Source of the DNA: Muricauda sp. SCSIO 64092
GTDB lineage: Bacteria > Bacteroidota > Bacteroidia > Flavobacteriales > Flavobacteriaceae
DNA length: 64,000 nt
Direction of reading: 5' to 3'
Assembly (NCBI RefSeq): GCF_023016285.1
Contig: NZ_CP095413.1
Location: 1,798,001 to 1,862,000 of the forward strand
Part shown: positions 27,540-37,900 of the stretch, one piece after another
Layout: each line of letters opens with the position of its first letter
Numbering within the stretch: the stretch's first letter is position 1
Notes under the pieces: generated by a model
Seen by the model: the letters and a program-made list of their open reading frames with translations, nothing else
What the model was told of the DNA's origin: nothing
Databases searched by the model: none
Translations under genes and position numbers: made by a program

Positions 27540-30500
27540 ATGAAAATGAAAATCTACCGACCCAACCGTCAAAAACAATGGAAAGGAGTACAAAAATTAA
27601 TGGCCTTTTTAGGTATTGTGATGTTTTGCTCAGTGTCCTATGGCCAAGCCACCAATGCCTCAATTCGGGGTAAAATTACAGATGCGAATGGTGAATCCCT
27701 AATGGGAGCGGCCATAGTAGTGAAGAATACGTCCACCGGATTCGTTTCGGGTACGGTGACCAATGAAAATGGAAACTATAGGGTACAACAATTACCACTG
27801 GGGGGGCCCTATTCGATTACTGTTCAGTATCTGGGTTTTCAAGATAGCGTAAGGGAAGGGTTTACCCTTAATTTAAGTGATGCCCTGGTTTTGGATTTTG
27901 TGATGCAAGAAGCTTCTACTGAACTGGATGAAGTGGTCGTAACATCCAATACCCTTACCAAACGGATAGAGCAATTGGGCGCATCCACCAAAATAGGCAC
28001 CGATCAAATAAAAACACTTCCCCTGGAAGGAAGGAACTTTACCGGTTTAACCAGTCTTTCCCCTTTACAGGGTGGTGGATCTATCAATTTGGCAGGGCAA
28101 AGACGTACCTCGACCAATGTCACCATAGATGGGGTGAACGCCAGAAACCAATTAACGGCAGGAGAAATTGGACGGGGCCCTTATACCATTTCCCAGGAAG
28201 CCATTAGGGAGTTTGAAGTGGCCACCAATGATTATTCCGTGCTCCAGGGTAGACAAGGTGGGGGCGCCATTAACGCCGTAACCAAATCCGGGACGAATAC
28301 ACTTAGTGGAAGTGCCTTTTTCTATCATAGGGCCGATGCGCTACAAAGCCAATTCAACATTCGCGGAGAAGATCGTGATGCCAATTTCTTTACCTCCCAG
28401 TATGGGTTCAGTTTATCGGGTCCCATCATCAAAGATAAGTTACACTTCTTTGCGGTTTATGAGCGACAGGATGCCGGGGAGCCCCTGAGCATCGCAGACA
28501 TTCAGAGTGACAATGACCAAAACCTTTTGGGTATTTCCCAGGAGAATTTAGATCGTTTTTTACAGATAGGACGTGATGTATATGGGCTGAGTGACTCTAG
28601 ACAGACCGGTCAGTTTGATAGGGAAACTGAAGCCAATAACCTGTTTGTCCGCCTGGATTGGCAAATTAATGACAAACATAGGCTTACCCTTAGGAACCTA
28701 TACAACAAATGGGAAAATCCTTTTAGCGTAAGTGACAATTCCAATATTGAAGTTGCGGAATCCTTTTCAAATTTCGAATCCCAGGAAAATAGCACGCTGT
28801 TGTCCCTGCGCTCCATATTTTCCCCAACGGTGATCAACGAGTTCAAAATACAGTACCAACATGCTGAAAGACAATTCACCCCAAATACCGAACTCCCTTC
28901 TTCCAACATCCCCCGGGCCATTGTTGAGGTGTCTTCGGTATTGCCCAATGGTAATACAAGAAACCGTAGTGTGCAATTGGGTGGGCAACGTTTTACCCCG
29001 GAAACGAATTTGGAAAACCAATTACAAATCGCCAATACGACCTATGTCAATTCCGGAAAATTCAATTTTACATTTGGGACGGACAATCTTATCACCTATT
29101 TGGAAACATTGCTTTCCAACGAGCAGAACGGCCGTTTTTTCTTCGATTCCCTTGATGATTTTGAGAATTTGAACGCTTCCAGATATGCCCGTGAGGTTCC
29201 TTTGCAAGGATTACCTTTGGTAGAACAGACCGTTCTAGATCTTTCCTTGTTCGGACAGGTTGAATTTGATTTGGCAAAAAACCTCAACCTAATGGCGGGA
29301 ATCCGTTGGGATGCTACCGTATTTATGGATGAGGCCGAATTCAATCCCACCGTATTTCAAGAATTGGGCATACGCACCAATGAAAAAATCGACGACTTTG
29401 ACAATATCCAACCTCGCTTTCAATTAACATGGAACGTGAAGGGCAAGAATACCGACATCATCAAAATTGGAGGGGGTGCCTTTAGTGCACAGCCCCATTA
29501 TTATGCCCAGGTGAACAACATTCAAAATAGTGGCACTTTGCTCGGTGCCATAGATGTAACGGGGGATGCCGTTCCAACACCTGATTTTATTTCCTATCGC
29601 AATGATCCCAGTACCGTACCGGGAGTTCCGGAGGGAGAGACCCCATTTTCAACCATAAATGCGGTTAGTCCCAATTTTGAAGTCCCCACCATATACAAAG
29701 GAAACATAAGTTATACCCGATTTTTTGGAGATCGTTACACTTTGGGCATCAATGCTATTTTTAGCCATACGACCAACAACTATGTATATCAGGAAGCCAA
29801 CTTGGTGGCGGAGCCCTTTTTTACCACGCCCATAGAAGGACGTGAAGTATTTGTTCCTGCAAATACGATTGGTGAGAACGGACTTACCGATTGGACGAAT
29901 TCAAGAGTATCCGATCAGGTGGGGCGTACCTTGGTCTTGACATCCGATGGGGTCTTGGACAACATTTCAGTCATTGTGGAAGGCTCTGCCCGTATTGGTC
30001 GCGATGGCTATATAAACGCTAGTTTTACATGGAACAGGACCAAGGACAATTCCTCCTATAACTGTTGTGTGGCCAATACCTCTACGTTCCTACCCGTGGA
30101 AGGGGATCCCAGGGATCTGAACTACGGTTTTTCCGATAATCATTTTGACACCAAAGTGGTCCTTAATGGTTCCACGCCCACCTGGAAAGGGTTTAACTTT
30201 GGAGCTACCATTATTGGAACGGGGGGCACGCGTTATTCACTTCATGTAGACGACAATACCAGTGCCAATGGGGATTTCAATTTACGAAATGATATTGCCT
30301 ATATTTTTGACCCCAATGACCCCAATACGCCGCAGGCCATCATAGACGGCTACAATGAAGTATTGAACGACCCAGAGACCCCCGAAGGATTTAAGGAATA
30401 TCTACGGGAAAGCTTTGGTGGTTTTGCAGAGCGTAATGGAGGCAAGAACCCCTTTAGGGCCATCATTGACCTGCGCTTACAGAAAAGGTTCAGCTTTAAC

Positions 30501-30734
30501 CGGAACAAACATGGTCTTGAACTCACAGCGGACGTGTTCAATTTTGCCAATTTATTGAACAAGGAATGGGGGCGTACCAACAACTTTGGAAGGAGAAGGG
30601 ATTTTATGCGTATCAACGGCTTTGATCAGGCGACAAATGCATACGATTATAGTGTACAGACCGGAGCCGGCACCGAGCCTATAAATGGTACCCCTTGGCG
30701 ACTTCAGTTGGGCGCACGATACACTTTTAATTAA
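27540..30734 (+). CDS. TonB-dependent receptor, Oar-like
   Basis: 1064 residues. A signal peptide (MAFLGIVMFCSVSYGQA region, ending about residue 38) is followed by a carboxypeptidase-regulatory-like domain (SIRGKITDANGESLMGAAI, about 42-125). The plug follows (DEVVVTSN at about 132, then LPLEGRNFTGLTSLSPLQGG). The rest is an outer-membrane beta-barrel ending in ARYTFN. Size and the plug sequence with VTIDGVNARNQ match the Oar-type receptors common in flavobacteria, often tied to protein or peptide uptake or surface export. It stands alone: no SusD partner gene is adjacent, so a polysaccharide locus is unlikely. ATG 27546 is an equally possible start. Confidence 0.9.
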   Translation: MKMKIYRPNRQKQWKGVQKLMAFLGIVMFCSVSYGQATNASIRGKITDANGESLMGAAIVVKNTSTGFVSGTVTNENGNYRVQQLPLGGPYSITVQYLGFQDSVREGFTLNLSDALVLDFVMQEASTELDEVVVTSNTLTKRIEQLGASTKIGTDQIKTLPLEGRNFTGLTSLSPLQGGGSINLAGQRRTSTNVTIDGVNARNQLTAGEIGRGPYTISQEAIREFEVATNDYSVLQGRQGGGAINAVTKSGTNTLSGSAFFYHRADALQSQFNIRGEDRDANFFTSQYGFSLSGPIIKDKLHFFAVYERQDAGEPLSIADIQSDNDQNLLGISQENLDRFLQIGRDVYGLSDSRQTGQFDRETEANNLFVRLDWQINDKHRLTLRNLYNKWENPFSVSDNSNIEVAESFSNFESQENSTLLSLRSIFSPTVINEFKIQYQHAERQFTPNTELPSSNIPRAIVEVSSVLPNGNTRNRSVQLGGQRFTPETNLENQLQIANTTYVNSGKFNFTFGTDNLITYLETLLSNEQNGRFFFDSLDDFENLNASRYAREVPLQGLPLVEQTVLDLSLFGQVEFDLAKNLNLMAGIRWDATVFMDEAEFNPTVFQELGIRTNEKIDDFDNIQPRFQLTWNVKGKNTDIIKIGGGAFSAQPHYYAQVNNIQNSGTLLGAIDVTGDAVPTPDFISYRNDPSTVPGVPEGETPFSTINAVSPNFEVPTIYKGNISYTRFFGDRYTLGINAIFSHTTNNYVYQEANLVAEPFFTTPIEGREVFVPANTIGENGLTDWTNSRVSDQVGRTLVLTSDGVLDNISVIVEGSARIGRDGYINASFTWNRTKDNSSYNCCVANTSTFLPVEGDPRDLNYGFSDNHFDTKVVLNGSTPTWKGFNFGATIIGTGGTRYSLHVDDNTSANGDFNLRNDIAYIFDPNDPNTPQAIIDGYNEVLNDPETPEGFKEYLRESFGGFAERNGGKNPFRAIIDLRLQKRFSFNRNKHGLELTADVFNFANLLNKEWGRTNNFGRRRDFMRINGFDQATNAYDYSVQTGAGTEPINGTPWRLQLGARYTFN

Positions 30735-30757
30735 GTTGAGTTGTTTATTAGCTATGG

Positions 30758-30786
30758 AGAGGGGTTTGTTAATTTCAAACCCCTCT
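30758..30786. terminator. Hairpin terminator after TonB receptor gene
   Basis: AGAGGGGTTTG / CAAACCCCTCT around a 7-base loop, 24 bases after the receptor stop; the T-run is weak. Confidence 0.65.
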
Positions 30787-30909
30787 TATCAAAACCATAC
30801 CTTACTTTTTAAAATGAATTTCATAAATAGACCCTGATGAAGAAAAGGACGAACCTAGCGAAATCGAAACTGACTTATCGTATGGGACTAAGGTATTTCA
30901 TCAGGTATT

Positions 30910-31530
30910 TTAAATCGTGGAAACTGATTTTTTCTTCAAGGCATTGGAGATGGTCTGTCGGGTTGCCCCAATAAGATCCCCTAAGTCCTTTTGGGTCAAA
31001 AGGTCGTACAGCTTATACGTGGAACCCGCATCATCATTGATATTTTTGTTAAAATAGGATTCTAAAAACCGAAGTTTTTCCGAAGTGTTCCTTTCGTTTA
31101 TTTTACGCAGTTTCTTCTCTGCGGTGCACCATCTTTTTACAATGTAGGATATAAACCATTCAGCAATAGCGGGTTCTTCTATAATTACTTCCTTAAAAAA
31201 GGACAATTGATAGACCCGCAATCGAGTAGCCGTGAGTGTTTTTGAAAATTCAAAGAATTGATTGTTCAGATATTTAAGATTCCCGAAGAAATCCTTTTCC
31301 GATACTACATCATAGACAAATTCCTCCCCCTGTTCGGTATAACTGCCCAGCTTCAGGGCCCCATTGATCACTTCGTAAATATACCTGTGTTCCAATGGAG
31401 GTTTGTATACATATTCATTTTTTTGAACAATCAGTTCAAATACTTTACCGTCCAGGTTATGGCCCAAACTGTCCCTTAAATAGTGGAAAAGGTCAAAATT
31501 CTCGTAGTTTGTATTGATTGGTCGTTCCAT
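30910..31530 (-). CDS. Crp/Fnr-family transcriptional regulator
   Basis: 206 residues from ATG 31530; the frame runs 13 codons further upstream, but a -7 box lies there. The N-terminal cNMP-binding-type beta-roll contains YIYEVINGALKLG and DFFGNLKYL. The C-terminal winged helix contains LLTQKDLGDLIGATRQTISN, the recognition helix of the family. No cysteine cluster for Fe-S is visible, so it is not an Fnr-type oxygen sensor by sequence. It is convergent with the TonB receptor gene and separated from it by a terminator. Confidence 0.85.
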   Translation of the reverse strand: MERPINTNYENFDLFHYLRDSLGHNLDGKVFELIVQKNEYVYKPPLEHRYIYEVINGALKLGSYTEQGEEFVYDVVSEKDFFGNLKYLNNQFFEFSKTLTATRLRVYQLSFFKEVIIEEPAIAEWFISYIVKRWCTAEKKLRKINERNTSEKLRFLESYFNKNINDDAGSTYKLYDLLTQKDLGDLIGATRQTISNALKKKSVSTI

Positions 31531-31566
31531 GATAGGGATATGCCCCAAAACACTGAATATTCCTTT

Positions 31567-31574
31567 CAAAATTA
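31567..31574 (-). promoter_or_regulatory. -7 box for the Crp/Fnr-family gene
   Basis: On the minus strand this reads TAATTTTG, a full match to TAnnTTTG, about 37 bases before the ATG at 31530. No clear -33 TTG at good spacing. Confidence 0.4.
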
Positions 31575-31660
31575 GGTTCCCTGAATTAGCTTAAGGTTAT
31601 CCATTGATTATTAAAAAGCTTATGAGGATATAATGGTGGTGGAAAAATTGGTCTGAAACA

Positions 31661-31685
31661 AAAAGCCCCTGAAAAATCTCAGGGG
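31661..31685 (-). terminator. Terminator of tRNA-Leu
   Basis: On the minus strand CCCCTGA / TCAGGGG hairpin followed by CTTTTTG, placed about 10 bases after the tRNA 3' end. Confidence 0.7.
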
Positions 31686-31694
31686 CCTAATTTG

Positions 31695-31778
31695 TACCGA
31701 AGGTGGGAATCGAACCCACACGGTATTGCTACCACTGGATTTTGAATCCAGCGCGTCTACCAATTCCGCCACTTCGGC
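31695..31778 (-). tRNA. tRNA-Leu (anticodon CAA)
   Basis: 84 bases on the minus strand. The acceptor stem is GCCGAAG / CTTCGGT with discriminator A. The anticodon stem CTGGA/TCCAG encloses TTCAAAA (CAA reads UUG). There is a long variable arm, as expected for a class II tRNA, and the T-loop region is GGGTTCGATTCCC. CCA is not encoded. The first pair would be G-U, which is slightly unusual. Confidence 0.93.
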
Positions 31779-31862
31779 CAATGGGACTGCAAAGCTAAAA
31801 AATAATTTGAATCCCAAAACCAAAATAACCACAATTATCCTTTAGCAAGCCAGATTAATTTT

Positions 31863-31870
31863 TAAATTTG
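31863..31870 (+). promoter_or_regulatory. -7 box upstream of prs
   Basis: TAAATTTG fits TAnnTTTG, 50 bases before the prs ATG; CTTTAG about 20 bases upstream is a weak -33 candidate. Confidence 0.5.
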
Positions 31871-31920
31871 CACCGCTTTTGAACAGGCTTAGCTTTTAGC
31901 GCTGTTATAAATTGTAAGCA

Positions 31921-32862
31921 ATGCCATATCAAGTTCCGGAACCAAAAATATTTGCATGTACGCAAAGTACCGTATTGGGCGAAAATATTGCGAAAGCGTA
32001 TGGGGCCGATTTGGGAAAAGTACATTTCTCAAGATACAGTGACGGAGAGTTCCAGCCCTCTTTTGAGGAATCCATTAGAGGGGCCCGAATTTTTATCATT
32101 GGTTCCACCAATCCTGGCCCGGAAAATTTGATGGAAATGCTATTGATGCTGGATGCCGCCAAAAGGGCCTCGGCAAGACATATTACAGCGGTAATGCCCT
32201 ATTTTGGTTGGGCAAGACAGGATAGAAAGGATAAGCCCAGGGTTCCAATTGCGGCCAAGTTGATTGCCAAAATGCTGGAAACCGCTGGTGCAACACGGAT
32301 CATTACCATGGATTTGCATGCCGATCAAATTCAAGGCTTTTTCGAAAAACCGGTGGATCATTTGTTTGCTTCCACCCTTTTCTTTCCCTATCTACAAAAC
32401 CTTAGCCTGGAGAACCTTTGTATCGCTTCCCCGGACATGGGGGGATCCAAAAGGGCCTATGCGTATTCCAAAGCACTGGAAAGTGATGTGGTCATATGTT
32501 ACAAGCAACGTGCCAAGGCCAATGTCATTTCCAAAATGGAATTGATCGGGGAGGTAAAGGGCAAAAACGTGGTATTGGTGGATGACCTGGTAGATACCGC
32601 AGGCACACTGACCAAGGCTGCCGATCTGATGATGGAAAGGGGGGCATTGAGTGTACGGGCCATTACCACCCATGGGTTGTTATCTGGTGATGCCTATGAA
32701 AAAATCAAAAATTCCAAGTTGCAGGAATTGATCATAACAGACTCCATTCCTTCTCATGAAAACAGTGAAAAAATACGGGTTTTAAGTTGTGCGGAACTAT
32801 TCGCGGATGTTATGCACCGCGTGCACCACAATACTTCAATCTCGTCCAAATTTATTATGTAG
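31921..32862 (+). CDS. prs: Ribose-phosphate pyrophosphokinase
   Basis: 313 residues, normal length. It makes PRPP from ribose 5-phosphate and ATP for purine, pyrimidine, His, Trp and NAD synthesis. Motifs seen: FSRYSDGEFQ near the N-terminus, YFGWARQDRKDKPR (flexible ATP-binding loop), MDLHADQIQGFF and the PRPP-binding loop VLVDDLVDTAGT at about residues 216-227. Cytosolic. It is followed 70 bp later by rplY, a gene order common in flavobacteria. Confidence 0.97.
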   Translation: MPYQVPEPKIFACTQSTVLGENIAKAYGADLGKVHFSRYSDGEFQPSFEESIRGARIFIIGSTNPGPENLMEMLLMLDAAKRASARHITAVMPYFGWARQDRKDKPRVPIAAKLIAKMLETAGATRIITMDLHADQIQGFFEKPVDHLFASTLFFPYLQNLSLENLCIASPDMGGSKRAYAYSKALESDVVICYKQRAKANVISKMELIGEVKGKNVVLVDDLVDTAGTLTKAADLMMERGALSVRAITTHGLLSGDAYEKIKNSKLQELIITDSIPSHENSEKIRVLSCAELFADVMHRVHHNTSISSKFIM

Positions 32863-32933
32863 CCTTCGACTACGCCGGGAGTGAACAGCCCGGCAAATCG
32901 ATACAATGAAAGTTTAATTATTTACTAGAAAAA

Positions 32934-33575
32934 ATGAAATCAATTACGATCAAAGGATCCCAAAGAGAAAGCGTGGGCAAGGTTTCGACCAAAGCCTTAC
33001 GTAATGCTGGAAAGGTCCCTTGCGTGCTGTACGGAGGGGAAAAACCAATGCACTTTTCAGCTGATGAAATCGCGTTTAAAGATTTAGTGTATACCCCCAA
33101 TGCCTACACGGCGGTAATTGAATTGGAAGGTGGTGAGACCTTTAAAGCTGTATTACAGGATATTCAATTCCATCCGGTAACGGATAAGATTTTGCATATC
33201 GATTTCTATCAGCTCTTTAAGGACAAGCCTGTTACCATGGAAATCCCTGTCCGTTTGGAAGGAAATTCCCCAGGGGTCAGAAATGGTGGACGTTTATTGT
33301 TCCGGAAAAGAAAGCTTTCTGTTAAGGCATTACCGGATTTGCTTCCAGACGAGATTACCGTAGATATTTCCAAATTAAGAATTGGGGGTAAGGTAGCAGT
33401 GGAAACCCTTAGAACGGATGACTTTACCATTGTGCATCCGGACAACATTACCGTTGTACAAGTGAAGGCCTCCCGTAATGCCATTGCGGATGAAGAGGAA
33501 GAGGAGGAAGAAGGTGCCACAATAGAGGGTGCGGAAGCACCTTCGGCAGATGCAGCGGCATCAGCGGAGAGTTAA
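32934..33575 (+). CDS. rplY: 50S ribosomal protein L25/general stress protein Ctc
   Basis: 213 residues: an N-terminal L25 domain (about 1-95, [21 protein letters not shown] ending before FYQLFKD) that binds 5S rRNA, and a C-terminal TL5/Ctc beta domain (about 96-185, [16 protein letters not shown]). The tail ([13 protein letters not shown]...) is acidic and Ala/Ser-rich, as in many Bacteroidota L25 proteins. It lies between prs and pth, the usual arrangement, and ends before a terminator. Confidence 0.95.
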   Translation: MKSITIKGSQRESVGKVSTKALRNAGKVPCVLYGGEKPMHFSADEIAFKDLVYTPNAYTAVIELEGGETFKAVLQDIQFHPVTDKILHIDFYQLFKDKPVTMEIPVRLEGNSPGVRNGGRLLFRKRKLSVKALPDLLPDEITVDISKLRIGGKVAVETLRTDDFTIVHPDNITVVQVKASRNAIADEEEEEEEGATIEGAEAPSADAAASAES

Positions 33576-33596
33576 CCTTTTAACCCTATCAAAACA

Positions 33597-33634
33597 AAAG
33601 CATCCGGACCCCATGTTTTGGATGCTTTTTTATT
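33597..33634 (+). terminator. Rho-independent terminator after rplY
   Basis: AAAAGCATCC / GGATGCTTTT hairpin with a following T-run, 22 bases past the rplY stop. The TATTTTTG within its tail (33631-33638) also resembles a -7 box for pth. Confidence 0.8.
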
Positions 33635-33650
33635 TTTGAAGAAAAACAAA

Positions 33651-34283
33651 GTGTTTCAATTTTTAAAATCACTGTTTACCAACACCAGTGCACCTATACT
33701 TGAAGAAATCGATGGCATGAAAAAGTTTTTGGTCGTAGGCCTGGGCAATATTGGGGAAAAATATGCAGGAACAAGACACAATATTGGATTTGCGGTCTTG
33801 GACCAGTTGGCAACGGAGGAAGATTTTATATTTAAAGAGGTTAGATTGGGGGCAGTGGCCAATTTTAGGTACAAAGGAAAGTCCATACTATGCCTTAAGC
33901 CTTCGACCTATATGAACCTTAGCGGAAAAGCAGTAAAATATTGGATGGAGCACGAAAAAATTCCATTGGAAAATGTACTTATCGTTACAGATGATATTAA
34001 CCTTCCCTTTGGAACACTGCGTTTAAAGGGCAAGGGAAGTGATGGCGGACATAATGGGTTAAAGGATATCCACCATATGTTACAGACCAGTCACTACCAC
34101 AGATTTCGTTTTGGCATTGGGGCAGAATTTTCCCAGGGCAGGCAGGTGGATTATGTATTGGGGAAATGGACGGAAAATGAAGAACACGCCCTGGTGGAAC
34201 GCTTAAAAAGAAGCACCGAACTTATACGTTCCTTTATTTTTGCAGGCGCAAAAAACACCATGAACCTTTTTAATGGCACTTAA
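33651..34283 (+). CDS. pth: Peptidyl-tRNA hydrolase
   Basis: The core domain starts at MKKFLVVGLGNIGEKYAGTRHNIGF; catalytic His is in TRHNIGF, with Asn in STYMNLSGKAV and Asp in VTDDINLPFG. It releases tRNA from stalled peptidyl-tRNA. I chose GTG 33651 because related flavobacterial proteins often carry a short N-terminal extension like FQFLKSLFTN. ATG 33717 would give the bare enzyme (189 residues). A further upstream start at 33618 would lie inside the rplY terminator. Convergent with the lipoprotein gene that ends 5 bp later. Confidence 0.93.
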   Translation: MFQFLKSLFTNTSAPILEEIDGMKKFLVVGLGNIGEKYAGTRHNIGFAVLDQLATEEDFIFKEVRLGAVANFRYKGKSILCLKPSTYMNLSGKAVKYWMEHEKIPLENVLIVTDDINLPFGTLRLKGKGSDGGHNGLKDIHHMLQTSHYHRFRFGIGAEFSQGRQVDYVLGKWTENEEHALVERLKRSTELIRSFIFAGAKNTMNLFNGT

Positions 34284-34288
34284 GCTCC

Positions 34289-34972
34289 TTAAAACACCTT
34301 AAAATCAAAGACTCCCGAATCCGATCTATTGCCTTCTGCATCAATCGTAATGACTTTCCAATAGTAAATTTGACCTGAAACCACGTTGCCCATAGTTTCC
34401 ATAGTTTGTGCATCAGTAGTAATCAAAAGTGTTTCCGGAGGGTTGTTTTCAGAGAAATAAACCTCAAAAGTTTCAATATCCCCTTCCACATCCGCACCGG
34501 TCCAGGAAAGTACCACCCCATTGGCAGTCGCCTGAACTGTACTGCCTGCTTCAGGTGACCTGATTTGCGCTGGAAACGGGGCATAGGTTGTCTGTGAACC
34601 TGCATTGTAGAAAAGCCAGGATTCGCTGGTGGCGGTTTCGTCAGATTCATTATTGGTGGATAGTATGGACCAAGAAAAGGGAGCACCCTTTTCTATGGAA
34701 AGGGCCGCAGAAGTGCTTGATGTACTAATTGTCTGTGGTATATTGGTAAGTAAGTTGATTACCGTTAGGGTGTAATTATCCGTATTGTTGGCTGGTTGCC
34801 ATTCAAAAGTTACTTGGCTAAGGTCTTCCGTTAAATCCACCCCTGTAGTACACTCGGAATTCTCAAAAGGGAATACCAATACGGCCCCTTCCGGAGAAGG
34901 TGGTGGGCCATCATCCCCTCCCCCACATCCCAGTAAGAGGCCAATAACAACTACGATTGTCCAATTCCTCAT
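34289..34972 (-). CDS. Lipoprotein with fibronectin-III-like domains, coupled to metalloprotease gene
   Basis: 227 residues. The N-terminus VVVIGLLLGC is a lipobox, followed by a Gly/Asp/Pro linker. Two FN3-like units follow, the second ending IYYWKVITIDAEGNRSDSGV. Its layout and sequence ends resemble the lipoprotein at 15224-15919. Its ATG overlaps the stop of the T9SS metalloprotease (ATGA), so the two are made together. An accessory role at the outer membrane is inference. Confidence 0.8.
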   Translation of the reverse strand: MRNWTIVVVIGLLLGCGGGDDGPPPSPEGAVLVFPFENSECTTGVDLTEDLSQVTFEWQPANNTDNYTLTVINLLTNIPQTISTSSTSAALSIEKGAPFSWSILSTNNESDETATSESWLFYNAGSQTTYAPFPAQIRSPEAGSTVQATANGVVLSWTGADVEGDIETFEVYFSENNPPETLLITTDAQTMETMGNVVSGQIYYWKVITIDAEGNRSDSGVFDFKVF

Positions 34973-37900
34973 CGCTTTATCATTTTAGTGGTCAAGGATA
35001 CCCCATTGGACTCCATTACCAAATAATACAGTCCGTTGGATAATCTGGTAACGTCCAAGTCAAAATTGAAGTTTGTGGGCCGCTTTAAACGTTGCATCAC
35101 CAACCTCCCATCCGAACCAAATACATTGACCATTACATCTTGATTCTGAAATTGGGATGTAATGGTCACCCAATCCGAGGTTGGATTCGGCAAAAGCACA
35201 GGAGCATCCCCAACAAAAAACTGTGTTTCAAAAACTCCTTGGCACACTAATCCCGTCGATACTTTTAATTGGTTCAACCCTTTGTTTAAATTCAATGTGA
35301 TTTCACTTTCGGTGGTCTGGGTGGCCAATCCATTCAGTTCTATGGTATAGAATTCACCTCCGGACATCCGTAAGCTTACCTTGTCCTCATTCGCCAGTAA
35401 ATTTGCCAACACACTTAATTCCTCAGGTTCTTCGATCACAATTTCAAAACAGGTTTCCCTGTAGTTGATTGACCCATCACTACCATTGATACAAAGTTGA
35501 TAGGTGCCTGAACCCAGGTTTATAAATTGTGTTTCTTCCGTAAATTGATTCGATACATCAATTCCATTTCCCGTTAGGGTTGCAGTATAATCGATTGCGG
35601 TATCCAAGGCCGAAATAGAAACGGAACCATCATTATTCCCCCTACAAGCTTCACTTTGTATGGAAACGGAAAAGTTATTGGGCGGAAAAGCATTTAACGG
35701 ACATCCCGAGGTATCCACCTGGACACCCTTTGGTGTTCCCAGGCAGAGGTCATCCCCATCATCAAAGACGCCATCTTCATCGTCATCTGGCCTAAAAGCA
35801 CCTTCAACACAAATTTCCAGGGAAAAATCTTCCAGGACGCCCCCGTCAGAAGGTACGGTATCCTCAACCTCCAATATCCATTCGCCCAATGTAGATTCCC
35901 CGTTTAAAGCCGATAACGACCCCAAAGGTTGTACAATACCCTCAATGGCCGGGTTACCCGAGCAATTTATGGGATCTCCCCCATCATCAAAAACAGCGTT
36001 GATATTGTTTAAGTCCCCACAGTTTTTTGAAACCAATGCTACCTTGGTCCCTAAAGGGGAAATCAAAGTTACCACCAGGTCCTCCAAAAAGGTATGGGAC
36101 AGTTCAAAATTTACATTCACATCCGCTATAACCAAATCTTCGACCAAAAAGATACTGGACGTAACCGTTGGGGTGTCTTCTGCGGAAATCTCCAAAGATT
36201 GTTCTTTGGTATTAAAAACCTTGCAATTGACCACAGAGGTGATAAAACTAAAAGGCACCCCAAAAGTCCCTTCCCCACATGGATTGTTGGGTTTTACACG
36301 CCAATAATATGTAGTTTCGGGGAGGAGGGCCGAACTTTGATAGAAATTAAAGGATACCCGTGCAGATTCAACGATATCAGTGAACGCTTCATCAGTGGCA
36401 ATTTCTATATCAAATGATGAAAAGTTAGTGTCTTCCTGCCAGGTAAACTCGGGGTTAATTCGGGTTCCTATGGCTAAATCCTCAGGGAAGGTAAGGACAA
36501 CATCGTTGAATGTATTGTCCTGTACATTAACCTGTAAAGTGGTAGCGGTAGAAAAACTGGGGCCCGTAGCGATCACCTCAACTTGATGCAATCCCACAGG
36601 TACGTTTTCCACATTGCCAAGGGTCAGCGTAACATCCGTACCATTGTCCATAACACTATCCTGTGAGAAAGAAATAGAGAACGGCACCGAAGTGTTTACG
36701 GTCAAATCCATTGGCTCCGAAAAACCACCATAGGTTTCATATACGAAAGGAACTACAATAGCATTTGGTTGGCAGGTATTACGGACCAATTGATCAATAT
36801 TGAGAATGGCCGAAGATTCTTCAATGGTAAACCCCGAACTGTTGACGGCAAAAAAAACATTGTTATTGGCCCTGACCATAATTCTTGCGTTCGTAGTGGC
36901 AATTCCGGGTAGTTGAAGTTGTGCAAGACCGGTATTGGGAATATCCTCTGCCAACACTTCGGAAAAACTGGAGCCACCATCCGTTGATAAAAGGATATCC
37001 ACGGTTTCAGCATTGATGGGAGCCGTATTGGTGTTGGCCACGTCCCAGGTAATGTCCTGCACACTTCCCGCAGTATAGACCTCATTACTATTTTGGGAAG
37101 TGACCACAAATGGTCCGGCCCCATTCACAACGCTGATCTTTAAGGAGCCTGAAGCTACTTGTCCACCTTCTGGATTATTGTCCCTTACCGTTACGGCAAA
37201 GTTTAGTTCACGCTCCACATTGGCAACAGTCTCCCAGGCATCATTGGTAATTGGATTTAGCTGTTCCAGGTTGCCGCTGAGAATCCGGGAAAGTCGCGGA
37301 AAATACCTAAAGGATCTCGTTGTTGGCGGCAACGATCTAAAATTGGCCCCGGAAACGTTGTCGGGACCAAAAGTGGAGCTTATGACCACGCCATCGTCAA
37401 TTTGTTCCCATGCATAGGTCAGGACATCCCCATCAATATCCGTTGCGTCACCGGTAAGGACAAATGCGGTGCCCTTGGGTATGATATGGTCTGATAACGG
37501 ATTTAGAATGGGAGGGCTATTTAGTAATGTGGTGTTTTGGGAACAGCTGGTAGTTTCCAAATAATCCTGGATTTGAGCTATGCTGTTATGGTGAAAATAA
37601 TCGTCCCCATTGGGAGCCACGTTATTGTCGGTCTCCACAATACCGGCATAACCCATAATAGTGGTTCCACTCGCAGGTTCGGATTGGACCCCGGTTCCTT
37701 CGGACTGAAAAGACCAAGTATGGTTGGCACCAAATTGATGCCCCAATTCATGGGCCACAAAATCCAAATCGAATAGGTCGCCCTCCGGAACAAGTGCCGA
37801 AGCAAATGCACTTCCCTTTCTATTGTCCACACAAACGGAACCTATAAATCCGGCATTGCCGCTATCATTATCCCTGTGGAATAAATGTCCAACGTCATAG

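Noticed and set aside
32875..32897. Small GCCGGG/CCCGGC hairpin between prs and rplY
   Set aside because: Short stem and no T-run; the two genes are probably co-transcribed, so I do not call a terminator.
35660..36307. 215-codon plus-strand frame opposite the metalloprotease gene
   Set aside because: Ser/Thr/Pro-rich shadow of the P domain coding strand; no known motif.
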